This document shows, piece by piece, positions 53,245 to 62,920 of a DNA stretch of 64,000 bases (within the stretch, counting starts at the first letter, position 1; each line of letters starts with the position of its first letter). This stretch comes from Microbulbifer sp. HZ11. Its GTDB lineage: Bacteria; Pseudomonadota; Gammaproteobacteria; Pseudomonadales; Cellvibrionaceae. Where the stretch lies: the NCBI RefSeq assembly GCF_000708675.1, contig NZ_JELR01000001.1:186001-250000 (forward strand). The letters run 5' to 3'. Made by a program: the position numbers and the translations under genes. The notes under the pieces were generated by a model. The model worked only from the letters and a program-made list of their open reading frames with translations. It was not told the DNA's origin and made no database searches.

Positions 53245-56196
53245 TTACAGCCGATGGTCGAGGTCAGTTTCCCCGGGGTCTGCTTGCTCTACCTCGCACT
53301 CCAGGCCGAACAATGCGTCCAGGTCCTGGTCCGCCGCCCAATCCCGCAATCCGCGAATCTCTTTTCTGACCAGTTTGTAGACTGTCTCAAAAGTCGCTTT
53401 ATCCGGCAGGTCGTCGTCACTCAGTGGAGTGCGCTGTGTTTCCGCCTTTTCACCATCCAGGTGTTTCTCCTGCAGTGGCCGCAATAGCTCCTGCAGCTGC
53501 TCGGTGGCGGTGCGCAGGCGTGGTACGCCGCAATAGCAGCAGCCGCCGTGCAGGCGGTGCACCCGTTCGAACATGGCGAGGTAATCGCCGCTTTGCGCCA
53601 TACTCGCGAGCGCCTGCTCGTCTTCATGCAGGCCTTTCAGCAACATGCGCAGCAGATCCCGTGCGAGCCTTGCATCCTGATTGGCCAGGTTGAGACTGTC
53701 CGCGATGTCGACCAGTCGCGGCTCCATCAGTGTGGTAAGTGGTGTTGGGGCACCATTTGAGCTCACTTCCATCCAGCGTTTTACGGTGTGAGTCAACTGG
53801 CTCTCGCTGACCGGTTTGCTGAGGTAGTCGTCGAGGCCGGCACTTAACAGGCGCGACTTCTCTTCGGTGCCGGCGTGCGCGGTAAGGGCGATCACCGGTG
53901 TGCGCCGCCCGCTCTCTTCGCTGCGGATCGTCTGCGTGGTGGCGATGCCATCGAGCCCCGGCATCTGGATATCCATAAAGATCATGTCGAAATGCTGTCC
54001 TCGCCACAGTCGCAGAGCCTCTTCACCACTGTCGGCCAGGGTTGTTTCGATGTGCTGTGCTCGCAGCAGTTCGCTCATCAATCGCCGGTTCGCTTCGTAG
54101 TCGTCCACCACCAGGACCCGCGGCTGGGTCGGCCAGGGCAGGGCCGGAAAGGTGCCCGTCTGTGGGCGGGACTGTGCCTGTTGCGGGACCGCGCGCTTGA
54201 GGGCGCGCAGCAGACCTTCGCGGCTGACCGGTTTGGCGAGGAATGCGAGCACCCGGGTGCGCAGGGCGTCGTAGCAGCGCCGGAGGTCAACCGGTGATCC
54301 CTGAATGATCACCCGGCATTGGTAGGTGTCGATGAGTTGCTGCACGGTGCTGATGAAACCATCGAAATCGTTATTCGCCAGGGCCGTGTCGATAATCAGG
54401 CCATCCGGCAGAGCGTCGTGACGCCACATCTGCTCTACCGCCGGCACCAGGCTTTCGCCATCATTGTGTTCCAGCGGTGCAGCGCGCCAGTACGAGAGCT
54501 GCTGGTAGATCTGCTGGCGGGTCATGGGGTTGGGGTCCACCAACAGCAGACGACAGCCCGGGAACTGCTCTCGAGTTACTGCGATTCGATTGCGATCGAT
54601 GGTCAGAGGAAGTTGAATCCAGTAGGTGCAACCGCCCTGTTCATTCTCGTCGAGACCGATTTCCCCCTGCATGGAGTGCACCAGGTTACGCGCAATTCCC
54701 AGCCCCATACCGCTATTGGACAATTGCTGCTGATTGGCTGTACCGGTCAGTAGCAGGCGCAGCTCGCGGCGACCCTGATCATCACAGCGCTCCCCGTTGT
54801 CGGTGATACTGATGCGCACCATCAGCTCGGACTCTTTGCCGCTCAAAACGGCAATGCGCACGGGGATACTGCCGTTCTCCGAGCACCGGATTGCAGAGCT
54901 CACAAGGTTGGTCAGTATCTGTTTGATCCGTAGCGGGTCACCAATTTGGGAGGGCGGCAACTGCGGGTCGACGAAAGGCACCAGTTCCAGGTTGTGCTCG
55001 TAACCGTAGGGCGCGAGGATCTGCAGCGTTTCCTCCAGAACCTGCCCCAGATTCATGGGGCTGTGATCCAGCACCAGGTTACCGGACTCAATCCGGGAGA
55101 AGTCCAGAATATCGTTGATCGACGTCAGTAGATTCTCGGATGAGCGCTGTATCGTCTGCAGGTAGTCGTGCTGCAGCTGGTCGACTTCAGTTTTCAGTAG
55201 CAGGTTGGTGAACCCGATGATTCCGTTCAGTGGCGTGCGGATTTCGTGACTGGTGTTGGCGAGAAAGGTGGACTTGACGCGGCTGTTTTCCTCGGCTTTT
55301 TTACGCGCGATCTCCAGCTCGATGTTCTGCTCTTCCATGGCGTCCAGAGACTGGCGCAGGTCCTCCATGGTCTGGTGGAGGCCTTCCTGGTAGTCACGGT
55401 GGTATTCCGCCAGGTTGCGTGCCATCTGGTTGATTTCTTCCCCCAGCTGAAACAGTTCCAGATTGTGGGAGTTGGGTACCCGGGTGGCGAATTTGCCGGT
55501 ACCGATAATCCGTAGGGACTCCTTGATGCGATCCATACTGCGGGAGGCGCGCTCCGACATGGCAACCGCCCATACCAGCGCCACCAGACTGCAGATGATC
55601 AGCCCGACTAACCCTACCAGCGCCACCTGATAGGTGCCCACCAGAAAGTAGGGGCGGTGCAGTTCAATACTCAACCAGCAATTGGCGTCGTCTCCGATCA
55701 GCGGTTGCAGTACCTGAAGACTTTTCAGGTCCTCGTGCACGTGAGCCGACTTGCCGCGCAGCTCATCGGCAGTAAATATGGTGCGAGGGCGTGGCCCGAC
55801 ACTGGATATCAGTTTGAATTCCTCTTCGCCAGCACTGTTCAGGTCTGCCCGGTACAGTTGGACCGAGCGGATCATGTCCCGCTCCAGCATCAGCGCCATC
55901 AGGCTTTTATCAAGCCATTGGATGCGCTCCTCAAAGGCGTAGCCATCGCTCAGGTGGATCAGCTCTACCAGTTGCTCGGCACTGGCGCGACCATGACTCA
56001 ACAGTAGGTCACGCCGGTCGCTCATTTGCTGGAGCGTGAACAGCAGGCACAGTAGCACGGCCAGAATCAGTGCGGGCGTCATCGCGTAGCGGAACAGCAG
56101 CGCTCTCAGGGACAGTCGGCGCTTGCTCCTGTGGCGCCGGCTAGACGGAGGCACTTGCGGCGTGGATGTCGGGTCTGAGGGGGTGGGGGGAACCAT
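53245..56196 (-). CDS. gacS: BarA/GacS-type hybrid sensor histidine kinase
   Basis: This 983-residue tripartite kinase has two membrane segments (about 38-58 and 190-213) flanking a periplasmic domain, then HAMP (about 213-265), a coiled coil, HisKA (phospho-His H317 in NTSHEIRTPLNGI) and an ATPase domain (about 420-535). A receiver-like domain follows (about 548-665, possible acceptor Asp near 603). The true receiver spans about 692-810, with D742 in FMDIQMPGLDG and LSKP. The HPt domain is at about 835-915 (H880 in RVHRLHGGC). The N-box Asn is replaced by Ser434 (NLVSSAIRCS), and G1 reads DNGER instead of DxGxG, so ATP binding may be impaired. GacS normally drives the Gac/Rsm small-RNA pathway; the GacA partner is not in the window. 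Confidence 0.85.
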   Translation of the reverse strand: MVPPTPSDPTSTPQVPPSSRRHRSKRRLSLRALLFRYAMTPALILAVLLCLLFTLQQMSDRRDLLLSHGRASAEQLVELIHLSDGYAFEERIQWLDKSLMALMLERDMIRSVQLYRADLNSAGEEEFKLISSVGPRPRTIFTADELRGKSAHVHEDLKSLQVLQPLIGDDANCWLSIELHRPYFLVGTYQVALVGLVGLIICSLVALVWAVAMSERASRSMDRIKESLRIIGTGKFATRVPNSHNLELFQLGEEINQMARNLAEYHRDYQEGLHQTMEDLRQSLDAMEEQNIELEIARKKAEENSRVKSTFLANTSHEIRTPLNGIIGFTNLLLKTEVDQLQHDYLQTIQRSSENLLTSINDILDFSRIESGNLVLDHSPMNLGQVLEETLQILAPYGYEHNLELVPFVDPQLPPSQIGDPLRIKQILTNLVSSAIRCSENGSIPVRIAVLSGKESELMVRISITDNGERCDDQGRRELRLLLTGTANQQQLSNSGMGLGIARNLVHSMQGEIGLDENEQGGCTYWIQLPLTIDRNRIAVTREQFPGCRLLLVDPNPMTRQQIYQQLSYWRAAPLEHNDGESLVPAVEQMWRHDALPDGLIIDTALANNDFDGFISTVQQLIDTYQCRVIIQGSPVDLRRCYDALRTRVLAFLAKPVSREGLLRALKRAVPQQAQSRPQTGTFPALPWPTQPRVLVVDDYEANRRLMSELLRAQHIETTLADSGEEALRLWRGQHFDMIFMDIQMPGLDGIATTQTIRSEESGRRTPVIALTAHAGTEEKSRLLSAGLDDYLSKPVSESQLTHTVKRWMEVSSNGAPTPLTTLMEPRLVDIADSLNLANQDARLARDLLRMLLKGLHEDEQALASMAQSGDYLAMFERVHRLHGGCCYCGVPRLRTATEQLQELLRPLQEKHLDGEKAETQRTPLSDDDLPDKATFETVYKLVRKEIRGLRDWAADQDLDALFGLECEVEQADPGETDLDHRL

Positions 56197-56330
56197 GTTG
56201 CCTGATCGCGCCTGTTTCGATTGTGTTATTTTTGTCCGATTCTACCTCTGCTGGCAGCAGAAACCAGCCCCATTTAACCTTGTCAGTGGCCAGATATCCG
56301 GGTTCGGATTCGCAGCTCGCCCCGCGGACA

Positions 56331-56347
56331 GGTAGAATGTGCGCCCG
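56331..56347 (+). promoter_or_regulatory. Candidate -10 and discriminator upstream of cysM
   Basis: GGTAGAATGTGCGCCCG includes TAGAAT (56333-56338) and a GC-rich discriminator. A TTCGCA at 56309-56314 is a possible -35 at 18 bases. The string is nearly identical to the prfB promoter region. Confidence 0.4.
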
Positions 56348-56420
56348 CCTGGCCTTTGGCCGCCCCTTGAATGGCCTTTTGATGCGTTCTTTGAACCAAG
56401 CGATGGACCTGAAGTTGACT

Positions 56421-57323
56421 ATGGAATATCCGACGATTGCCGATTGTGTCGGCAATACGCCACTGGTGCGCTTGCAGCGCCTGCAAGGGCAGACCAGCAA
56501 TACGCTGCTGCTCAAATTGGAAGGCAATAACCCTGCGGGATCGGTCAAGGATCGGCCTGCGCTGTCCATGATCAGCCGAGCTGAGGCCCGTGGTCAGATT
56601 ACCCCGGGGGATACGCTGATTGAGGCCACCAGTGGCAATACCGGTATAGCCCTCGCCATGGCGGCGGCGATCAAGGGCTATCGTCTGATTCTGATTATGC
56701 CTGAGAGCGCTACCGATGAACGCAAGGCTGCGATGACCGCCTACGGTGCCGAATTGATTCTGGTCACCGCTGAGCAGGGTATGGAGGGTGCACGGGATCT
56801 GGCACTGCAAATGCAGGCGGAAGGTCAGGGGCTTGTACTGGACCAGTTCTCTAACCGGGATAATCCCAGCGCGCATATCGATAGTACAGGCCCCGAGATC
56901 TGGCGTCAGACAGGTGGCCTGATTACGCACTTTGTATCGTCCATGGGGACCACCGGCACGATCATGGGGTGTGGCCGCTATTTGAAGCAGCAGAACCCCG
57001 CGGTGCAGATCATCGGTCTGCAGCCCACCGAGGGTTCATCCATTCCCGGAATACGGCGCTGGCCGCCGGCCTATCTGCCCAAGATTTTTGTTCCGCAAGA
57101 GGTGGATCGGGTAATGGACATCAGTCAGGCAGAAGCCGAAGCCATGACCCGTCGCCTGGCACGGGAAGAAGGTATCTTCTGTGGTGTGTCTTCCGGCGGT
57201 GCGGTGGCCGGTGCACTGAAAGTTTCCGCTGAAGTTGAGAATGCCACGATTGTGGCGATCATTTGTGATCGCGGCGACCGATATCTGTCATCTGGTCTGT
57301 TTGACGCCGACCAGGATGCATAA
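56421..57323 (+). CDS. cysM: Cysteine synthase B (O-acetylserine sulfhydrylase)
   Basis: CysM makes cysteine from O-acetylserine with sulfide or thiosulfate. The PLP-binding Lys lies in NPAGSVKDRPAL, and the phosphate-binding loop reads EATSGNTGIALA. A SSMGTTGTIMG block and GVSSGGAVAGA follow. ATG 56421 gives 300 residues, beginning MEYPTIADCVGNTPLVRLQR; ATG 56403 would add six. The gene diverges from gacS, as in some Pseudomonas. Confidence 0.95.
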   Translation: MEYPTIADCVGNTPLVRLQRLQGQTSNTLLLKLEGNNPAGSVKDRPALSMISRAEARGQITPGDTLIEATSGNTGIALAMAAAIKGYRLILIMPESATDERKAAMTAYGAELILVTAEQGMEGARDLALQMQAEGQGLVLDQFSNRDNPSAHIDSTGPEIWRQTGGLITHFVSSMGTTGTIMGCGRYLKQQNPAVQIIGLQPTEGSSIPGIRRWPPAYLPKIFVPQEVDRVMDISQAEAEAMTRRLAREEGIFCGVSSGGAVAGALKVSAEVENATIVAIICDRGDRYLSSGLFDADQDA

Positions 57324-57376
57324 GTCCGAACAGCGATCACGCCGTATAAAGATCCTTGTAACCGCGAGTTAGACCA

Positions 57377-59629
57377 TTGGTACAAGTCAGAAAAAATTAT
57401 CCGCGACTGGAAGACGGCACCCTGGACAGGGAGGCATGGTTGCGCCACATACAGGCGATGGCCAAGCTGGACGGGGGCACACTGGTCAATCTGCGCAAAG
57501 CCGTGGAGATCAGTGAGGAAGCGGAACAGAAAGCCATCGAGGCAGAAAATATCTGGGCCGAGGGCGCCAGCAGCTTCCTTACCGGTCTGGAAATGGTAGA
57601 GATCCTTGCGGACCTGCAGATTGACGGCGAAGCCCTGTGTGCGGCCATGCTCTATCGAGCGGTGCGGGAGAAACGCCTGTCCCTGCAAACCGTCGAAAGC
57701 GAAATGGGCGAGACGATCGCCAAGTTGATTCGCGGTGTTCTGCAGATGGCGGTAATCCGCAATCGCAGTGCGGACACTGGGGAGGAAAATCAGAGCGGCG
57801 CTGTTGAAGAGCATTCGGAAAATATCCGCCGTATGCTGGTTGCGCTGGTGGACGATGTCCGGGTTGCGCTGATCAAGCTGGCGGAGCGTACCTGCGCTAT
57901 TCGCGCGTCGAAAAAGGCCGACGAGGCCAAGCGGCGCCGTGTCGCCCGCGAAGTGGCGGATGTGTATGCACCGCTCGCCCATCGCCTGGGCATCGGTCAT
58001 ATCAAATGGGAATTGGAAGACCTGGCCTTTCGTTACCTTGAACCCGATGACTATATGCAGATTGCCCGGCTGCTGGATGAGAAGCGGCTGGCGCGGCAGG
58101 AGTACATCGACGATGTGCTCGGTCTGTTGCGCAACGAACTGCACAAGGCGGATATCGAAGGTGAAGTCTTCGGTCGCGCCAAGCATATTTACAGCATCTG
58201 GCGGAAGATGCGCCGGAAAAACATCGGCTTTTCCCAAGTCTACGATATTCGCGCGGTGAGAATCCTGGTGCCCACGGTGCGCGACTGTTACGCGGTGCTC
58301 GGCATCGTACATAACCTGTGGCGCAATATTCCCAATGAATTTGACGATTACATTGCATCGCCTAAAGAAAATGGCTACCGGTCTTTACATACCGCGGTAA
58401 TCGGACCTGATCGCAAAGTTCTGGAAGTCCAGATCCGTACTTTCGCCATGCACGAGGAGGCCGAGTACGGGGTTTGTGCTCACTGGCGCTATAAAGGTAC
58501 GGATAAGAAGTCTGGTCAGCTGGAAGGCCAGGACGGTTACGAACAGAAAATCTCCTGGCTGCGTCAGGTGCTCGACTGGCACGAAGAGGTGGGGGGAAAT
58601 CCGTTGCAGGACGACCTGCAGGCCAGCGACGTAGATACTCGAATTTATGTATTTACGCCGGATGGTCACGTAGTGGATTTGCCCCGTGGTGCGACGCCCC
58701 TCGATTTCGCTTACAAAATCCATACAGAGATCGGGCACCGTTGCCGGGGCGCCAAGGTGGATGGCCGCATCGTGCCCCTCAACCACGAGCTGCAAACTGC
58801 AAACCAGGTAGAAATTCTAACCGGCAAACGGGAGGCACCCAGCCGCGACTGGATTTCGCGCAGTATGGGGTATATCACTACCTCGCGAGCGCGGGCCAAG
58901 GTCATTCACTGGTTCAAGCAGCAGGCGAGAGACCAGAATGTGGCGGAAGGCCGCACCATTCTTGATGGCGAATTCAAACGGCTGGCGCTGACGGATTTCG
59001 ATTTCGAAAAGCTGGCGAAAAAACTCAATATGCATTCCCTGGATGATCTGTATGCTGCAGTGGGCGCCGGAGATATCGGGGTCGGACAGGTGCTGAATGC
59101 CGCTCAGCGGATGATCAAGGTAGAAAAGGGCGAGCCGGTACTGTCACTTACCGCACCGGTGGCGCGTGAGGGGCAGGCGGATGTCTATATCGATGGTGTC
59201 GGCAACCTGTTGACGCATATTGCCCGCTGCTGCAACCCTCTGCCCGGCGATGAAATCATGGGTTACATCACCCTGGGACGCGGGGTCTCCATTCACCGCA
59301 AGGACTGCGCCAATATGCTGCGAATGCAGTCGGAAGAACCAGAGCGCATCCTGCAGGTGGAGTGGGCCGAGAAACCAACGGAAGTATACGCGGTGGAAAT
59401 TATGGTAGAGGCTTACGACCGCCACGGCCTGCTGCGGGATGTCACCACCATGCTTGATAGCCAGCGTATCAATATCACTGCCATGCAGACTCACTCCAAC
59501 AAACACAAGCACACGGTGGATATGGTCATCACGGCAGAGATCCACAATTTTGAGGAACTCAGCCAGGTGCTACATCGCATTAACCAGCTGCCCAATGTGG
59601 CCTCGGCGAAGCGTCGAATATTGCACTGA
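57377..59629 (+). CDS. relA: (p)ppGpp synthetase RelA
   Basis: RelA is the ribosome-associated synthetase that makes (p)ppGpp on amino-acid starvation. The N-terminal hydrolase-like domain lacks the HD motif and so is inactive. The synthetase domain (about 250-400) has YDIRAVRILV, SPKENGYRSLHTAVIG and EVQIRTFAMHEEAEYGVCAH. The TGS (IYVFTPDGHVVDLPRGATPL), zinc-finger/RIS and ACT domains follow. The length of 750 residues matches E. coli RelA (744). The start is TTG 57377. The mazG gene follows by 30 bases; rlmD, common between cysM and relA in Pseudomonas, is absent. Confidence 0.96.
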   Translation: MVQVRKNYPRLEDGTLDREAWLRHIQAMAKLDGGTLVNLRKAVEISEEAEQKAIEAENIWAEGASSFLTGLEMVEILADLQIDGEALCAAMLYRAVREKRLSLQTVESEMGETIAKLIRGVLQMAVIRNRSADTGEENQSGAVEEHSENIRRMLVALVDDVRVALIKLAERTCAIRASKKADEAKRRRVAREVADVYAPLAHRLGIGHIKWELEDLAFRYLEPDDYMQIARLLDEKRLARQEYIDDVLGLLRNELHKADIEGEVFGRAKHIYSIWRKMRRKNIGFSQVYDIRAVRILVPTVRDCYAVLGIVHNLWRNIPNEFDDYIASPKENGYRSLHTAVIGPDRKVLEVQIRTFAMHEEAEYGVCAHWRYKGTDKKSGQLEGQDGYEQKISWLRQVLDWHEEVGGNPLQDDLQASDVDTRIYVFTPDGHVVDLPRGATPLDFAYKIHTEIGHRCRGAKVDGRIVPLNHELQTANQVEILTGKREAPSRDWISRSMGYITTSRARAKVIHWFKQQARDQNVAEGRTILDGEFKRLALTDFDFEKLAKKLNMHSLDDLYAAVGAGDIGVGQVLNAAQRMIKVEKGEPVLSLTAPVAREGQADVYIDGVGNLLTHIARCCNPLPGDEIMGYITLGRGVSIHRKDCANMLRMQSEEPERILQVEWAEKPTEVYAVEIMVEAYDRHGLLRDVTTMLDSQRINITAMQTHSNKHKHTVDMVITAEIHNFEELSQVLHRINQLPNVASAKRRILH

Positions 59630-59659
59630 GGTGGCGAGGTACGAGAAAGCGAGTCGATT

Positions 59660-60490
59660 ATGAAGCAAACCTACGATGTCGAAGATCTGCAATATCTGAT
59701 GGCGCAGCTGCGAAATCCTGACGGTGGTTGCCCCTGGGATCTCAAGCAGAGCTTTGCGAGTATCGTACCGTCGACCATTGAGGAGGCTTATGAAGTCGCC
59801 GAAGCTATCGAGCAGGAAGATTTCGAGCACTTGCACGAAGAGTTGGGCGACTTGTTGTTTCAGGTCATCTTTTACGCGCAATTGGGGCGGGAAGAGGGGT
59901 GCTTCGATTTTTCCAGAATTGTCGATACGCTGGTGCGTAAACTGGTTCGTCGCCATCCTCATGTGTTTCCGTCAGGTGCGCTTTATGGCGAAAACCAGAC
60001 AGCGGAAATCGACGAGCGGCAAGTGAAGGCCAACTGGGAAGCGATCAAGGCCGCCGAGCGGGAAGCAAAAGGCGAGGGCGGTACACTGGCCGGTGTGGCG
60101 GTGGGATTACCGGCGCTGACCCGTGCCGCGAAATTGCAGAAGCGGGCTTCCCAGGTCGGCTTCGACTGGCCGGAAATAGATGGGGTGCTGGACAAGGTAG
60201 AAGAGGAACTGCGGGAGCTGCGAGAAGCCATAGCCAGTGGCGACCGTGACCACGCGAGTGAAGAGCTGGGCGACCTGATGTTTTCCTGCGTCAACGTGGC
60301 GCGGCACCTGAAACTTGACTCTGAGACGGCCCTGCGTCAGAGCAATCGAAAATTCGAGCAGCGCTTTGCTGCGGTTGAAGCGGCGCTCGCTAAGCGCGAC
60401 CAGCAACCTGCGGACGTTTCTCTCGAAGAACTGGACCGGCTTTGGGACGCGGCGAAGGTCGCCGGAAATCAGTCCCCGGAGGCGGGTTGA
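59660..60490 (+). CDS. mazG: Nucleoside triphosphate pyrophosphohydrolase MazG
   Basis: MazG hydrolyses NTPs to NMP and PPi, and in E. coli lowers ppGpp during starvation. It contains two MazG domains: GGCPWDLKQSFASI, STIEEAYEVAEAIEQEDFEH and LGDLLFQVIF in the first, and EVAIA-type acidic helix with ASEELGDLMFSCVNVARHL in the second. The length of 276 residues is near E. coli MazG (263). It is in the usual relA-mazG pair. Confidence 0.95.
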   Translation: MKQTYDVEDLQYLMAQLRNPDGGCPWDLKQSFASIVPSTIEEAYEVAEAIEQEDFEHLHEELGDLLFQVIFYAQLGREEGCFDFSRIVDTLVRKLVRRHPHVFPSGALYGENQTAEIDERQVKANWEAIKAAEREAKGEGGTLAGVAVGLPALTRAAKLQKRASQVGFDWPEIDGVLDKVEEELRELREAIASGDRDHASEELGDLMFSCVNVARHLKLDSETALRQSNRKFEQRFAAVEAALAKRDQQPADVSLEELDRLWDAAKVAGNQSPEAG

Positions 60491-60729
60491 ACGGTGTTCG
60501 GTGCTGTTTGCTTGAGTCAAGAAAGACTTGACTGGCTGGCTGGTGAAATTATCCCCGGGAAGAGAAGCGATCTGCTTTAATTGACGGGAAATTTGTAAAA
60601 AAATTACCTAATTCGGCCTGACCACATGCGGACTTGTTCTGTGTGGGGGCAAAGTGTAAGGTAGCGCTCTTTTCTCGGGGCGCCACCGGAACCTCCGGCT
60701 GGGAATATTCAATAATTGCCTCGGCATGA

Positions 60730-61401
<672 letters not shown>

Positions 61402-61443
61402 AGTCGTATCTCCTGCGATGTTCCCAGTAGAGGGAATAATACG

Positions 61444-61469
61444 AAAAAGCTCCTTCGGGAGCTTTTTTT
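61444..61469 (+). terminator. Rho-independent terminator after adk
   Basis: AAAAAGCTCC-TTCG-GGAGCTTTTTTT is a compact stem with a stable TTCG tetraloop and seven T residues, 42 bases after the adk stop. Confidence 0.93.
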
Positions 61470-61619
61470 GTATTCACGTCCCTCCCCCCGGTTGATTGTC
61501 ACAGCCTATCAAGTTACCGGGAAAACCTGCTAAATACTTTTTTTCAGGATTCTGGAATACTCTGCATCACATTCGCCCCTGACCCCACACTGATTTTCAA
61601 TAGAGGAGCGTATCGCAAT

Positions 61620-62651
61620 ATGGCGCATGCAATCATCCTGATGAACCTGGGTACCCCCGCTGAGCCGACTCCCGGCGCCGTGCGCCAGTTCCTGAAGGCG
61701 TTTCTCTCTGACTCACGGGTGGTCGAGATTCCTCGTCCGTTATGGGCGATGATCCTGAACCTGTTGGTGCTGCCGTTCCGCCCGGCGAAGATCGCCCCCG
61801 CTTATCGGGAAATCTGGAATCAGGGGCTGGATGGTGAAACCGTCACCGGCTCGCCCATCGTGTATTACACCCAGCGTCAGGTGGCCTTGCTACAGCAACG
61901 GCTGAACTCTCGCGCCCCAGGGCAATTTACCGTGGCCTATGCGATGACGTACGGTGGCCCTTCGCTGGCCGATACCGTGTCCCGGTTGTCCGAAAATGGC
62001 ATTACCCAGTTTACCGTTTTGCCGTTGTATCCCCAGTATTCCGCCACTACCACTGGTGCCATCTACGATCAGGTGGCAGAGATCCTGCGCAGTAGCCGCA
62101 ATGTGCCGGATATTTCCGTGGTACACGAATACTGGCAGCACCCTTTATATATTGAAGCGCTGGCCAACTCGGTGCGCGAGCATTGGGCGGGTCGGGGTGC
62201 TGCGGAGAAATTGATGATGTCGTTCCATGGCATTCCCAAGGCAAACATTCGCAAGGGCGACCCTTACTATGATCAGTGCTGTGGCACAGCCAGGCTGCTG
62301 GCTGCTGAACTGGGACTTTCTGAGGATAAATGGGCAATTACCTTTCAATCCCGCTTTGGTAAGGCGGAGTGGCTACAGCCTTATACCGACAAAACCCTGA
62401 TAGCGTGGGGGCAAAGTGGGGTGGCCAGCGTAGATGTGATTTGCCCCGCGTTCTCTGCTGATTGTCTCGAGACCCTGGAAGAAATCGCGGTAGAGAATCG
62501 CGCTAATTTTATCGAAGCGGGGGGTACCGAGTACCGGTATATTCCAGCACTGAACGCCCGCGAGGACCATTTAAAAGCATTGGAAGCGGTGGTTCGAGAT
62601 CGTTTACCGGCGGTCATTGCAGATCAAATCGCGGAAGATGGAATAAATTAA
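61620..62651 (+). CDS. hemH: Ferrochelatase
   Basis: HemH inserts ferrous iron into protoporphyrin IX, the last step of haem synthesis. LMNLGTPAEPTPGAVRQFL, the active-site MSFHGIPKANIRKGDPYYDQC (in two parts) and TFQSRFGKAEWLQPYTDK are recognisable. Conserved Cys (CPAFSADCLETLEEI) are present. The length of 343 residues is normal. It starts at ATG 61620, with GAGGAG upstream. Confidence 0.96.
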   Translation: MAHAIILMNLGTPAEPTPGAVRQFLKAFLSDSRVVEIPRPLWAMILNLLVLPFRPAKIAPAYREIWNQGLDGETVTGSPIVYYTQRQVALLQQRLNSRAPGQFTVAYAMTYGGPSLADTVSRLSENGITQFTVLPLYPQYSATTTGAIYDQVAEILRSSRNVPDISVVHEYWQHPLYIEALANSVREHWAGRGAAEKLMMSFHGIPKANIRKGDPYYDQCCGTARLLAAELGLSEDKWAITFQSRFGKAEWLQPYTDKTLIAWGQSGVASVDVICPAFSADCLETLEEIAVENRANFIEAGGTEYRYIPALNAREDHLKALEAVVRDRLPAVIADQIAEDGIN

Positions 62652-62701
62652 TTGCTATCCACTCCCTTCCTTTTCCTCTCCCGCGCTTGGGGTTTTCCGG
62701 A

Positions 62702-62815
62702 AATTCCATCGGAATTTTGTTAAATCCCTAAAAAAATCCAACTTTTTTGTGAAATTTGGTTGTTTTTAATCTTTTTTTCTTGCAAACCCTCTTTTTTTTA
62801 TTAACTTTGATACAG
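62702..62815. other. AT-rich tract upstream of the histone-like gene
   Basis: The 269 bases between hemH and the histone-like gene contain an A/T-rich stretch with repeated T5-T8 and A-runs, unlike the GC-rich surroundings. It probably holds the promoter (a possible TTGCAA -35 near 62780) and may be curved. No gene is seen here. Confidence 0.5.
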
Positions 62816-62920
62816 CCGTGTCATTTTCAATGGCTGGGCTGCTCTCAATTTTCACGCTTGGTCGATACACAATTCAGTGTGAACAGTGACTTCTTTAATT
62901 AGAGAAAGAGGAGACAAGGG

